Shown here piece after piece: positions 47,150-54,266 of a DNA stretch of 64,000 bases. Position 1 is the first letter of the stretch, and each line of letters opens with the position of its first letter. Source of the stretch: an uncultured Tropicimonas sp. Its GTDB lineage: Bacteria; Pseudomonadota; Alphaproteobacteria; Rhodobacterales; Rhodobacteraceae. The notes beneath the pieces were generated by a model. That model was not told where the DNA came from and did not search any database. It saw only the letters and a program-made list of their open reading frames with translations. The stretch is taken from positions 1-64,000 of the forward strand of contig CANLZY010000025.1 of assembly GCA_947495685.1 (NCBI GenBank). The letters run 5' to 3'. The translations under genes were made by a program, and so were the position numbers.

Positions 47150-48001
47150 TCAGTTGGTCGCGCAGGGGATCTCCTGCTCAATTACCTCGGCACCACGACG
47201 GATCTTGGTGGTGCAGACCCGTTCCTGCTCCACGACGACCGGCGCCTGCTCCACAATGCCAAGCAATGTGCGTTGGTCAACCTGGCTTACAACAGCGATG
47301 GTGTCGTCTTCTGTGCCGACCAACGACAGAGACAGTTTGCCGGACGATTGGGCTTGTGCCAGGGCCGCCACCTGCTGCGGTGACGCCTGGACGGTCACGG
47401 TGCGTGCGATGACAGGCGCTGCGCGGGCCGTATCGGCAATCTGATCGACCGCGATCAGCTTGATCGATGATTCGATCAACTTGGTGATCTCGCCCATTCC
47501 TTCACCACCTGAAACGGCAGCCCCTGTCCAGTACACGTCCACGCGGTCGCCCGGGCGCAAGAAACCCGAAACACCGGAAGAGACATCCACGCGGATCGCA
47601 AAGGCACGCATGCCCTTTGCAAGGCGGGATGTCAGGCCGGCGTCCTCACCGGGCTCTGTCACCTTGTGCGCCAGGACAGGTTCGAACTTGTTCATCGTGG
47701 TGATGACGTACCGGTCCGGCTTTCCTTCCGGAAACAGCAGGGCACCATCGGTGAATGCACCCTCGGGCAGGCTGTCTTCCTGCCAACGCATCCACTTGAC
47801 GTCTTCCTTGCTCAAGATCTGACCATATGGCTTGTCTATCGCCAGAACGACGACATCGACCATTGGCGGTGCGGCCTTCTGTGCCGCCAGCAATGCGTCA
47901 CGTTCCGCGCTCATATGAGACATGAAGCCTTGAGCCATGTACACAGCGAACCCCGCCAACCCGATACCTATGATCAGGACAAGGGCGAATACCATCCGCA
48001 T
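47150..48001 (-). CDS. cpaB: CpaB/RcpC, periplasmic pilus assembly protein
   Basis: Protein of 283 residues. One N-terminal membrane anchor (VFALVLIIGIGLAGFAVYMA) is followed by an SAF/beta-clip domain (DVVVLAIDKPYGQILSKEDV, then ALRGxRAF-like MRAFAIRVDVSSGVSGFLRPGDRVDVYW written here as MRAFAIRVDV and FLRPGDRVDVYW). CpaB bridges the inner and outer membranes in the Tad machine, next to the secretin. It lies 181 bases after the small Flp-like prepilin gene. Confidence 0.9.
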   Translation of the reverse strand: MRMVFALVLIIGIGLAGFAVYMAQGFMSHMSAERDALLAAQKAAPPMVDVVVLAIDKPYGQILSKEDVKWMRWQEDSLPEGAFTDGALLFPEGKPDRYVITTMNKFEPVLAHKVTEPGEDAGLTSRLAKGMRAFAIRVDVSSGVSGFLRPGDRVDVYWTGAAVSGGEGMGEITKLIESSIKLIAVDQIADTARAAPVIARTVTVQASPQQVAALAQAQSSGKLSLSLVGTEDDTIAVVSQVDQRTLLGIVEQAPVVVEQERVCTTKIRRGAEVIEQEIPCATN

Positions 48002-48182
48002 GTCGTGTCCTTTCCTTCATTCTTTCTTCACGGTCTACAATACGCACCCGTGGCATCTCTGTTTCCAATCTGTCGCGCGAATACGGCGAAAGGATGACGT
48101 TGTGGGGGTGCTCACACGGCGGTTGGTGGCATTTCTCGGTGCTCTCCAGCCAGTGACGTCGGCCGGTTTCGGTGCCCTTGGG

Positions 48183-48365
48183 TCAGTTTCCGACAGGCCG
48201 GTCGGCAATGGTCTTCGCGAGGGTGCTCGATCCCCGTTCCGTGCCACTGAACACCATGTTGGTCACTGCCAGGGCCATCGCGATCATGCCGGCGGTCAGG
48301 ATGATCCAGTCAACACTAACGGCGCCGCGCTCGGCTTTCCAAAAAGATCTGAACAATCTTGTCAT
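48183..48365 (-). CDS. Fourth, divergent Flp-like prepilin
   Basis: A 60-residue protein with the same layout as the three Flp prepilins: a short basic leader ending in Gly (MTRLFRSFWKAERG), then AVSVDWIILTAGMIAMAL as the start of the hydrophobic pilin helix. Mature position +5 is Asp (residue 19), as in the flp copies, instead of the usual Glu. The C-terminal half is unrelated. It may be a minor pilin. The frame is open upstream, but the ATG at 48363-48365, with GGTGGAG before it, starts the leader. Confidence 0.75.
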   Translation of the reverse strand: MTRLFRSFWKAERGAVSVDWIILTAGMIAMALAVTNMVFSGTERGSSTLAKTIADRPVGN

Positions 48366-48552
48366 TTGATAACTCCACCAAATTAAACTCGTAACTACAC
48401 AACGCAAGCAACAGATTGCGCTATATTCCGGTATACGCGTGGAATGTGGCAGGAAGTTGTTAACTTTCTATTGGCCGATGGCATTCTTCGGGGGGCCAAC
48501 GGAAACGATGTATTTCGAGAATCCCGGTTCAAAGTCACGCGTTGAAACGCAA

Positions 48553-48583
48553 AAGAGCCGCGGTGATCAACACCGCGGCTCTT
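48553..48583 (-). terminator. Rho-independent terminator after flp copy 1
   Basis: A perfect 13-bp stem (AAGAGCCGCGGTG at 48553-48565 with 48571-48583) with a 5-base loop, followed on the minus strand by TTTT. It lies about 20 bases past the stop of the flp copy. It should separate the flp genes from the rest of the tad operon. Confidence 0.8.
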
Positions 48584-48602
48584 GAATGCGATCTGATCTG
48601 GA

Positions 48603-48797
48603 TCAGAAGGTGGTCTTGATCTGCGACACGGCCAGCTGGCTGGAGATGTCGCCGGACAGGTCCTTGACGCCGCCGGAGACGGAGGCGAGCACGGCGATGC
48701 CCAGGCCAACGATGGCAGCTGTCAGCACGACCCAGTCAACGGTCACGGCACCGTCTTCGTCGTTGCGGAAGTTTTTGATCAGGTTGAAAAGTTTCAT
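48603..48797 (-). CDS. flp: Flp type IVb prepilin, copy 1
   Basis: A 64-residue prepilin and major subunit of the Flp pilus. The leader MKLFNLIKNFRNDEDG ends in Gly16, where the prepilin peptidase CpaA cuts; the mature part starts AVTVDWVVLTAAIVGLGIAV. Glu at +5, usual in Flp, is Asp21 here, and the usual Tyr is Trp22. The protein is identical in all three copies. This copy ends with TGA, the other two with TAA. It differs from copy 2 at a few silent sites. Confidence 0.93.
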   Translation of the reverse strand: MKLFNLIKNFRNDEDGAVTVDWVVLTAAIVGLGIAVLASVSGGVKDLSGDISSQLAVSQIKTTF

Positions 48798-48891
48798 GGT
48801 GGTCCCTCAGGAAAGCTGTGTGGCGCGTTGCGTATTGTCCGGTTCGGATCCCCTCGGGCCGGCCTCTCATTGGCCCGATCCCCGTCTCGGC

Positions 48892-48909
48892 ATGGCCATA
48901 TATGGCCAT
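48892..48909. promoter_or_regulatory. 18-bp palindrome upstream of flp copy 1
   Basis: ATGGCCATATATGGCCAT is a perfect palindrome about 95 bases upstream of the copy-1 start. The matching place before copy 2 has two changes that break it, and before copy 3 it is more changed. It could be a regulator site or a duplication accident. Confidence 0.35.
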
Positions 48910-49013
48910 CGGAAAGGGGCGGGAATTGGGCGACTTGCGTACCTTTTCCGTACAGAGGTGCGGAAATTCGAAGGTCCGGAGCCTGGGACAGTCGCGGCAG
49001 GGCCGTGCAACGA

Positions 49014-49048
49014 GAAAGGCCGCGCCCGATGTCGGGGCGCGGCCTTTC
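49014..49048 (-). terminator. Terminator after flp copy 2
   Basis: A perfect 14-bp stem (GAAAGGCCGCGCCC at 49014-49027 with 49035-49048) with a 7-base loop. On the minus strand it ends in CCTTTCTCG. It lies 22 bases past the copy-2 stop codon, so each flp unit carries its own terminator. Confidence 0.7.
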
Positions 49049-49070
49049 GGTCCGGCTATGCCGGGAATTC

Positions 49071-49265
49071 TTAGAAGGTGGTCTTGATCTGCGACACGGC
49101 CAGCTGGCTGGAGATGTCGCCGGACAGGTCCTTGACGCCGCCGGAGACGGAGGCGAGCACGGCAATGCCCAGGCCAACGATGGCAGCGGTCAGCACGACC
49201 CAGTCAACGGTCACGGCACCGTCTTCGTCGTTGCGGAAGTTTTTGATCAGGTTGAAAAGTTTCAT
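49071..49265 (-). CDS. flp: Flp type IVb prepilin, copy 2
   Basis: Encodes exactly the same 64-residue prepilin as copies 1 and 3 (Gly16 cleavage, Asp21 at mature +5). Coding differences from copy 1 are silent and few; the 3' half is the same as in copy 3. It has its own upstream region, almost identical to that of copy 1, and its own terminator, so it is probably transcribed alone. Gene dosage or strong expression of the major pilin is the likely reason for the extra copies. Confidence 0.93.
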   Translation of the reverse strand: MKLFNLIKNFRNDEDGAVTVDWVVLTAAIVGLGIAVLASVSGGVKDLSGDISSQLAVSQIKTTF

Positions 49266-49481
49266 GGTGGTCCCTCAGGAAAGCTGTGTGGCGCGTTGCG
49301 TATTGTCCGGTTCGGATCCCCTCGGGCCGGCCTCTCGTTGGCCCGATCCCCGTCTCGGCATGGCTACATATGGCCATCGGAAAGGGGCGGGAATTGGGCG
49401 ACTTGCGTACCTTTTCCGTACAGAGGTGCGGAAATTCGAAGGTCCGGAGCCTGGGACAGTCGCGGCAGGGCCGTGCAACGA

Positions 49482-49516
49482 GAAAGGCCGCGCCCGATGT
49501 CGGGGCGCGGCCTTTC
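49482..49516 (-). terminator. Terminator after flp copy 3
   Basis: Same 14-bp hairpin as at 49014-49048, shifted by exactly 468 bases, 22 bases past the copy-3 stop codon. Confidence 0.7.
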
Positions 49517-49538
49517 GGTCCGGCTATGCCGGGAATTC

Positions 49539-49733
49539 TTAGAAGGTGGTCTTGATCTGCGACACGGCCAGCTGGCTGGAGATGTCGCCGGACAGGTCCT
49601 TGACGCCGCCGGAGACGGAGGCGAGCACGGCAATGCCCAGGCCAACGATGGCAGCGGTCAGCACGACCCAGTCAACGGTCACGGCACCGTCTTCGTCGTT
49701 GCGGAAGTTCTTGATGAGGTTGAAGAGTTTCAT
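49539..49733 (-). CDS. flp: Flp type IVb prepilin, copy 3
   Basis: Third copy of the identical 64-residue prepilin. The frame is open upstream, but the ATG at 49731-49733 starts the leader MKLFNLIKNF. Codons near the start differ silently from copies 1 and 2 (for example in the IKNF and FNL region). Its upstream region is the most diverged and borders the lytic transglycosylase gene. It may be the founder copy. Confidence 0.93.
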   Translation of the reverse strand: MKLFNLIKNFRNDEDGAVTVDWVVLTAAIVGLGIAVLASVSGGVKDLSGDISSQLAVSQIKTTF

Positions 49734-50104
49734 GGTGGTCTCCCAGAGAAAGGTGTGTGGCTCGTTGCGTTGTGTCCGGGGCGGATCCCCTCGGGCCGGC
49801 CTCTCATTGGCCCGATCCCCGTCTCGGCATGGGTACATATGGCCCCTCGAATGGGGCAGCACTTGGGCACGGATCGTACAATTCCTTGCAGAAAGACATA
49901 TCTGGTAAAATTCCGTTAACGGTATGAAACCGGACCCAAAAAAACGGATTCCCGGAGGTGAATTGCGAACGAACTGTGTCGAATGAACCAGATTCAGGCG
50001 AAAAAACCGCGTCCGAAGTCAGGTTTTCTGGCCGAAGGGCCGGAAATTTGCGAGAGTCAGACAACAAAAAAGACGAGCAGCAGATCAAAAATAGGGGCAG
50101 GCGC
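49734..50104. other. Divergent spacer between flp array and lytic transglycosylase gene
   Basis: No gene. The left 130 bases are the diverged flp upstream repeat. The middle (49880-49925) is AT-richer and should hold the flp promoter and a possible CtrA site at 49905-49919. The right part precedes the transglycosylase ATG. Confidence 0.55.
49905..49919 (-). promoter_or_regulatory. Possible CtrA site upstream of flp
   Basis: On the minus strand TTAA (49916-49919), seven bases, then TTAC (49905-49908), one mismatch from the CtrA consensus TTAA-N7-TTAA. CtrA controls the Flp pilin gene pilA in Caulobacter. It is 172 bases from the copy-3 start, rather far, so I rate it low. Confidence 0.3.
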
Positions 50105-51022
50105 ATGCGTCGTCTAGGAAGGGTGGCCCTCGCGGTCGTCGTGCTGATGACCGGTGCGGCACAGGCCGAGGACACGACCGCAAGCAAGGATTTCACCTTC
50201 AAGCGTGTGAAGGTCGGGGAGGCACGATCAACCGGCAAGCGGGTGATGGTGCAGATCGATCCGGCCGAACAGGCCCGGATCCTTGCGATCAACCCAGCGG
50301 TGCCGGTACTGCCAAAGATCAAGCACGACGACGGTGATGCTGCCGCCACGGCCGCCGTGGCCGATGCGATTGCCGAGGCGACAGGCGCCAAACGCAAGAC
50401 GCCCGGAGCAGCCTATGAGTGGTACTGGGATCTGCTCTCACCTGAAATCGCAGAGAGCCGCGCGGGCCGGATGGAAACCGCCGTGGCGGCCCTGCGCAAC
50501 GGGCCGGGCGGCGCAACGGTCAAGGCACCGCGGTTGTCGACCTTGCAGGCAATCGCGGACACCCACGGGACGGACATCCTGAAGGCAACGATTGGCACGA
50601 AAGTATCTCCGGCCCTTGTGCTGGCGGTGATCGGGATCGAAAGCGCAGGCAGGACCGCCGCCGTCAGCTCGGCCGGTGCGACCGGGTTGATGCAATTGAT
50701 GCCTGCCACCGCCGAACGATTTGGCGTGACGGATCGCACGAACCCGACGCAGAGCATCGAGGGTGGCGTGGCCTATCTTGACTGGCTGCTGAACCATTTC
50801 GGACGCGACCCAGTCCTTGCCCTGGCCGGGTACAATGCGGGCGAGGGAGCGGTCAAGACACATGGCGGCGTGCCGCCCTATGCGGAAACGCGCGACTACG
50901 TGCCCAAGGTCATTGCGGCCTGGAGCGTCGCCAAGGGGTTGTGCCTGACGCCGCCGGAGCTCGTTTCGGACGGCTGTGTTTTTCGTCGTGGCGTGCAGAC
51001 CGCCGCACGGATCACCGAGTGA
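50105..51022 (+). CDS. Lytic transglycosylase (SLT domain)
   Basis: Periplasmic enzyme of 305 residues that cleaves peptidoglycan glycan strands. The signal peptide ends at GAAQA (about residue 21). An Ala/Lys-rich middle region leads to the SLT domain: VIGIESAGRTAAVSS with the catalytic Glu, then AGATGLMQLMPATAERFGV and LAGYNAGEGAV. The C-terminal part (LVSDGCVFRRGV) adds a Cys pair with LCLTPPE. Next to the pilus locus it may open the wall for pilus assembly, but this is inference. Start ATG 50105 follows GGGGCAGG. Confidence 0.88.
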   Translation: MRRLGRVALAVVVLMTGAAQAEDTTASKDFTFKRVKVGEARSTGKRVMVQIDPAEQARILAINPAVPVLPKIKHDDGDAAATAAVADAIAEATGAKRKTPGAAYEWYWDLLSPEIAESRAGRMETAVAALRNGPGGATVKAPRLSTLQAIADTHGTDILKATIGTKVSPALVLAVIGIESAGRTAAVSSAGATGLMQLMPATAERFGVTDRTNPTQSIEGGVAYLDWLLNHFGRDPVLALAGYNAGEGAVKTHGGVPPYAETRDYVPKVIAAWSVAKGLCLTPPELVSDGCVFRRGVQTAARITE

Positions 51023-51025
51023 GAG

Positions 51026-51775
51026 TCAGATCGACATTTTCTTGAAGATCGGTTCGGGCACTGCCCGGATGATCATCATTATGTAGCGCCAGAAGAACGG
51101 GGTGTAGATCACGTTCTGCTTCTTCCTGACGGCTTTCAGGATGCTGTCGGCCACCGCTTCGGGTGGTGCCACGAGGAACATGCCGTCCAAGCCCCAGGTC
51201 ATCGCCGTATCGACGAAACCTGGTTTCACCGTCACCGCGTGGCACCCCGAGCGGGTCAGCCGGTTCCGCAGGCCGGAAATGTAGGTTGCAAACCCGGCCT
51301 TGGCGGCACCGTAGACATAGTTCCCGACCCGTCCACGGTCTCCCGCGACCGACCCTACGCCAACGATGGTACCACTGCCGCGCGCCTCCAACATTGGTGC
51401 CAGAGCGTGCAGCAGGCGCGCCGGGCCGGTGAAGCTGTCAGTCACCACGCCGTCGATCATTGCCGGGTCGGCGTCGATCTCGTCCTGCGGGGGCATTGAG
51501 CCTACAAAGACTGCGGCGTTCAACGTGCCCTCACATTCGGCCATCCGGTCGAGGATCGGTTGAAACGTCTCCGGCTCGCGAGCGTCGAATCGTAGGGATT
51601 CGGACACGGGTGCCCCGCGAAACCGACAATCCGCGGCCGTTGCCTCCAGATCCGCCATGTCGCGCCCGGCGACCAGTACCGTCGCCCCTCGGTCGGCCAG
51701 CTTGCGGGCCAGTGCCCGCGCCATCGAGGAGGTCGCCCCAAGGATCAGCCAGGTTTCCGGTGTCGTATTGCTCAT
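51026..51775 (-). CDS. DprE2-like SDR reductase
   Basis: Short-chain dehydrogenase of 249 residues. NAD(P) loop ILGATSSMARALA, active site GSVAGDRGRVGNYVYGAAKAG with YxxxK, and a characteristic C-terminus YTPFFWRYIMMIIRAVPEPI followed by FKKMSI. That end matches the C-terminus I recall for mycobacterial DprE2, the reductase half of the decaprenylphosphoryl-ribose 2'-epimerase. The gene overlaps the oxidase gene upstream by 4 bases (ATGA), as expected for a two-step oxidase-reductase pair. The lipid-sugar substrate is inferred. Confidence 0.85.
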   Translation of the reverse strand: MSNTTPETWLILGATSSMARALARKLADRGATVLVAGRDMADLEATAADCRFRGAPVSESLRFDAREPETFQPILDRMAECEGTLNAAVFVGSMPPQDEIDADPAMIDGVVTDSFTGPARLLHALAPMLEARGSGTIVGVGSVAGDRGRVGNYVYGAAKAGFATYISGLRNRLTRSGCHAVTVKPGFVDTAMTWGLDGMFLVAPPEAVADSILKAVRKKQNVIYTPFFWRYIMMIIRAVPEPIFKKMSI

Positions 51776-53079
51776 GGCAGGGTCCTCAGGGAAAGCCGCC
51801 GCATCAGATCGGTGGCATAGGCATGTTCTGGGTCAAGCCCGTTGACGAAATCGGCCCAGGCGGCCCGTTCGGGATACATCCGGTCCATCTGTTCAGACGC
51901 GGCAAAGGCATCCTTGGCCAGATAAACTCGACCTCCGGCCTCGTCGGTCATCGCGATCAGGCGGCGGATCATCTCCGGTGCCTTGTCGCGGGCAGGAAAG
52001 TCGATGGCCAGCGTGTAGCCTTCGGTTGGGAACGACATCATCCCGGCGCGCCCCGGACCCATGCGTTTCAGCACCGCCAATGGCGATGCCAGTCCGGAGG
52101 CGCCGACGCGGGTCAGCATATCCCGCAGCACTTCGCGTTCGGACAGCGGTACGACACACTGGAATTGGTGGAAGCCTCGTTTGCCATAGAGCCGGTTCCA
52201 GTCGTGGATCTTGTCCAGTGGAAAGAAGAAGTCTTCCAACGGCTTCACCAGTGTCCGGCCCCGCTCGGGGATGCGTCGATAGTACATCGCGTTGAAGTTC
52301 CGGACGATCGGACCGGAAAGGGCGAAATTCGGGGCATCCATGGGCACCCGTTTGCCGCGTTTTGCGGGAGGCACCAGCCCAGGCCCGGTTTCGCCCTCTT
52401 CAAAGATTCCTCGGCCCAGATGATCGCCAGTGGCGGTCGCATCAATCCAGCCGACCGTATAGGTCGCCTCGGACGTGTCCAGCAGACCGAGGAAACTGTC
52501 GAGGTCGGGAACGCGGCGTTCCGTCACCATCATCACGTCGCCGCGGATGCGGGTCATCTGGATTTCAACCGCCCCGATCGGGCCAGTCTGACCCATCCCG
52601 CCGATGGTCGCGGCGAACAGCGGGTCGTTGCGGGTAATTCGCACAGGTCCGTCGGGGTGGTGCAGGGTCATTGCGATCACGTGCTGGCCGAAGCTTCCGA
52701 CGTGGTGATGGTTCTTGCCATGTACATCCATCGCGATGGCGCCGCCGACGGTGGCGAACCCGGTTCCGGGCAGCACGGTCGGCAACCAGCCGCGAGGGCC
52801 GAAATGGGTGACAATGTCGCCCAACCGGCAGCCGGATTCGACCGTCAGGACGCCGGTGTCCTCGTCAAAGGCAAGAAACCGGTCGAGCCGCGCCGTGTCG
52901 ATGGCCCGCCCGCCTGAGTTCAGGCATCCATCCGCATAAGAACGGCGTTGGCCAATGGCCGGGCAGGGGCCTTCGAGCGCAATACGGTCAAGTGCAGAGG
53001 CGCGTTCGGGGCGCGCCAGCTCTCCGGTGGCCCGATAGTACCGGCCCCAGCCGGTGTAGTCAGCGTGTTTCCAGCTCAT
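51772..53079 (-). CDS. DprE1-like FAD-dependent oxidase
   Basis: FAD-linked oxidase of 435 residues resembling mycobacterial DprE1, which oxidises decaprenylphosphoryl-ribose at C2'. Matching stretches are TGWGRY (9-14), GQRRSYADG (43-51), VLPGTGFATVGGAIAMDVHG (about 102-121) with KNHHHVGSFG after it, DWNRLYGKRGFHQFQ, and VYLAKD with the conserved Lys389. In the stretch YTLAIDFP (355-362) Ala358 stands where DprE1 has Cys387, the Cys hit by benzothiazinones. The start at 53077-53079 lies 20 bases inside the preceding membrane-protein gene; an in-frame upstream start would lie deeper in that gene. Confidence 0.87.
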   Translation of the reverse strand: MSWKHADYTGWGRYYRATGELARPERASALDRIALEGPCPAIGQRRSYADGCLNSGGRAIDTARLDRFLAFDEDTGVLTVESGCRLGDIVTHFGPRGWLPTVLPGTGFATVGGAIAMDVHGKNHHHVGSFGQHVIAMTLHHPDGPVRITRNDPLFAATIGGMGQTGPIGAVEIQMTRIRGDVMMVTERRVPDLDSFLGLLDTSEATYTVGWIDATATGDHLGRGIFEEGETGPGLVPPAKRGKRVPMDAPNFALSGPIVRNFNAMYYRRIPERGRTLVKPLEDFFFPLDKIHDWNRLYGKRGFHQFQCVVPLSEREVLRDMLTRVGASGLASPLAVLKRMGPGRAGMMSFPTEGYTLAIDFPARDKAPEMIRRLIAMTDEAGGRVYLAKDAFAASEQMDRMYPERAAWADFVNGLDPEHAYATDLMRRLSLRTLP

Positions 53080-54076
53080 GTGCGGCCCTCTTGGACATGC
53101 GTTCGGCGATGGGGAAGACGAGCAACCCCAGAAGGATGGCAAACCACAATGTGGTCAGGCGTATAACAGTGGTGGCGGGAACCGACACCTCCAGCGGGAT
53201 GCCCTGCAATTGCAGGAGCGCGATCATGGCGGCCTCTGCACCGCCAACGCCTCCCGGCGCTCCGGTCAGGCCGCCGGCCAGCGTTGCAAAGACAAAGATG
53301 CCGATCGCGTTCCAGAGACCGATGTCGGCCCCCATCCAGCCCAGAAGCAGATGAAAGGAATACCCTTCGGCCAGCCAGCCGGTCGCGCCCAGCAACAGCG
53401 AGGTCGCCACGACGTCGGGGCGCGAAAAATGGCGCAAGGCGCGGGTGGATTGGCGGATCCGCCCAAAGGCGCGCGGCCACCGGCCCAGACCACGATAAGC
53501 CAGCGTTACGAATGCCGACAGCAGGCTGGGGCGCGTTGCAACGAAAGCCATGGCAAGCGCAAGGACCACCACGGGCAGCGCGCCGCCGATCCCGACCGTC
53601 GACAGGGTCAGGGACAGGCCGAGGATGATCGCGATCGCCGCCAAATCGGACGCACGGTCCATGAGCACCAGGGGGGCGGTGCGCTCGACCGGCCAACCGG
53701 TTTCCCGCTTCAACCAGCGCATCCGTATCAGCTCGCCCACCCGCCCGGGGGTAACCGTCATGGCGAACCCGCCGAAAAAGTGGCGTTGGTCCTGCAGCAA
53801 GGTGGTCGGAAGTCCCAAGGTGCGGGCAAAGACATGCCACCGCGCTCCGCGAAAGGCATAGTTGACAAGCGAGAGGCTCAAAAGGAGGCCCACCTGAGCG
53901 TAGGACAGTCGGCGCACCTGTTCGAGCGTCTCCTGCCACCCCGTCGCGGCCGCCAGTCCGGCCAGCCCAGCCAGAAAGAGCACCAGAAGGCCTGCGATCA
54001 GCAGAACGTCTCGCGTGCGCCGGTTTGGCGTGCCCTGTGGAGGCTGCATCGGGGAACTGCTCGTACTCGTTGTCAT
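53060..54076 (-). CDS. YbhN/AglD-type polytopic membrane protein
   Basis: Membrane protein of 338 residues with about eight helices, in the family of lysylphosphatidylglycerol synthase transmembrane domains (UPF0104). Typical blocks are NYAFRGARWHVFARTLG, TVTPGRVGELIRMRWLKRE and FATLAGGLTGAPGGVGGAEA. Family members are suspected lipid or lipid-sugar flippases. It overlaps the DprE1-like gene by 20 bases, so it is part of the same operon. Here it may translocate the polyprenyl-phosphate sugar; that is inference. The frame is open upstream, but ATG 54074-54076 gives a normal cytosolic start. Confidence 0.8.
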   Translation of the reverse strand: MTTSTSSSPMQPPQGTPNRRTRDVLLIAGLLVLFLAGLAGLAAATGWQETLEQVRRLSYAQVGLLLSLSLVNYAFRGARWHVFARTLGLPTTLLQDQRHFFGGFAMTVTPGRVGELIRMRWLKRETGWPVERTAPLVLMDRASDLAAIAIILGLSLTLSTVGIGGALPVVVLALAMAFVATRPSLLSAFVTLAYRGLGRWPRAFGRIRQSTRALRHFSRPDVVATSLLLGATGWLAEGYSFHLLLGWMGADIGLWNAIGIFVFATLAGGLTGAPGGVGGAEAAMIALLQLQGIPLEVSVPATTVIRLTTLWFAILLGLLVFPIAERMSKRAAHELETR

Positions 54077-54188
54077 TGGACACGGCCTAGCGACGAATTG
54101 GGGCGGTATTGTGGTACTGTTTCCAAAAGAACGTGGCGCCGGGCGGCGGTTTCCTGCCCGGTAGCGCTGTCGCCACGCGCGTGTGCGC

Positions 54189-54254
54189 GGCCCGGCCCAA
54201 CGTCGTTCGTGGCGCGCCGAGCGCGCAAGAAAAGAGGGCGGGAGGACCCGCCCC
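54189..54254 (+). repeat. Dispersed palindromic element, copy 2
   Basis: Starts with the core GGCCCGGCCCAACG (54189-54202), then a variable part with GCGCG-CCGA-GCGCGC, then AAAAGAGGGCGGGAGGACCC and GCCC. The same order is seen at 8884-8964 and 28788-28860. The G-rich hairpin at its right end doubles as the terminator of the CoA-transferase operon. Confidence 0.55.
54236..54253 (-). terminator. Terminator of CoA-transferase operon
   Basis: A 7-bp perfect stem (GGGCGGG at 54236-54242 with CCCGCCC at 54247-54253) with a 4-base loop. On the minus strand it is followed by TCTTTTCTTG. It lies 14 bases past the stop of subunit B. Confidence 0.75.
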
Positions 54255-54266
54255 CTGAAAAGGTCG

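Larger units (their letters stand above)
48603..49733. repeat. Tandem array of three flp units, 468-bp period
   Basis: The three flp start codons are exactly 468 bases apart (48797, 49265, 49733). The 273-base spacers upstream of copies 1 and 2 differ at only three positions that I can see (one A/G, and two changes in the palindrome near 48896/49364). The coding parts encode identical proteins with a few silent changes. The spacer upstream of copy 3 is clearly more diverged. This is a recent tandem amplification, with copy 3 probably carrying the original upstream region. Confidence 0.85.

Noticed and set aside
48603-49733. Flp array as a phage or transposon duplication
   Set aside because: No transposase, integrase or inverted ends flank the units; simple tandem duplication explains the exact 468-base spacing.
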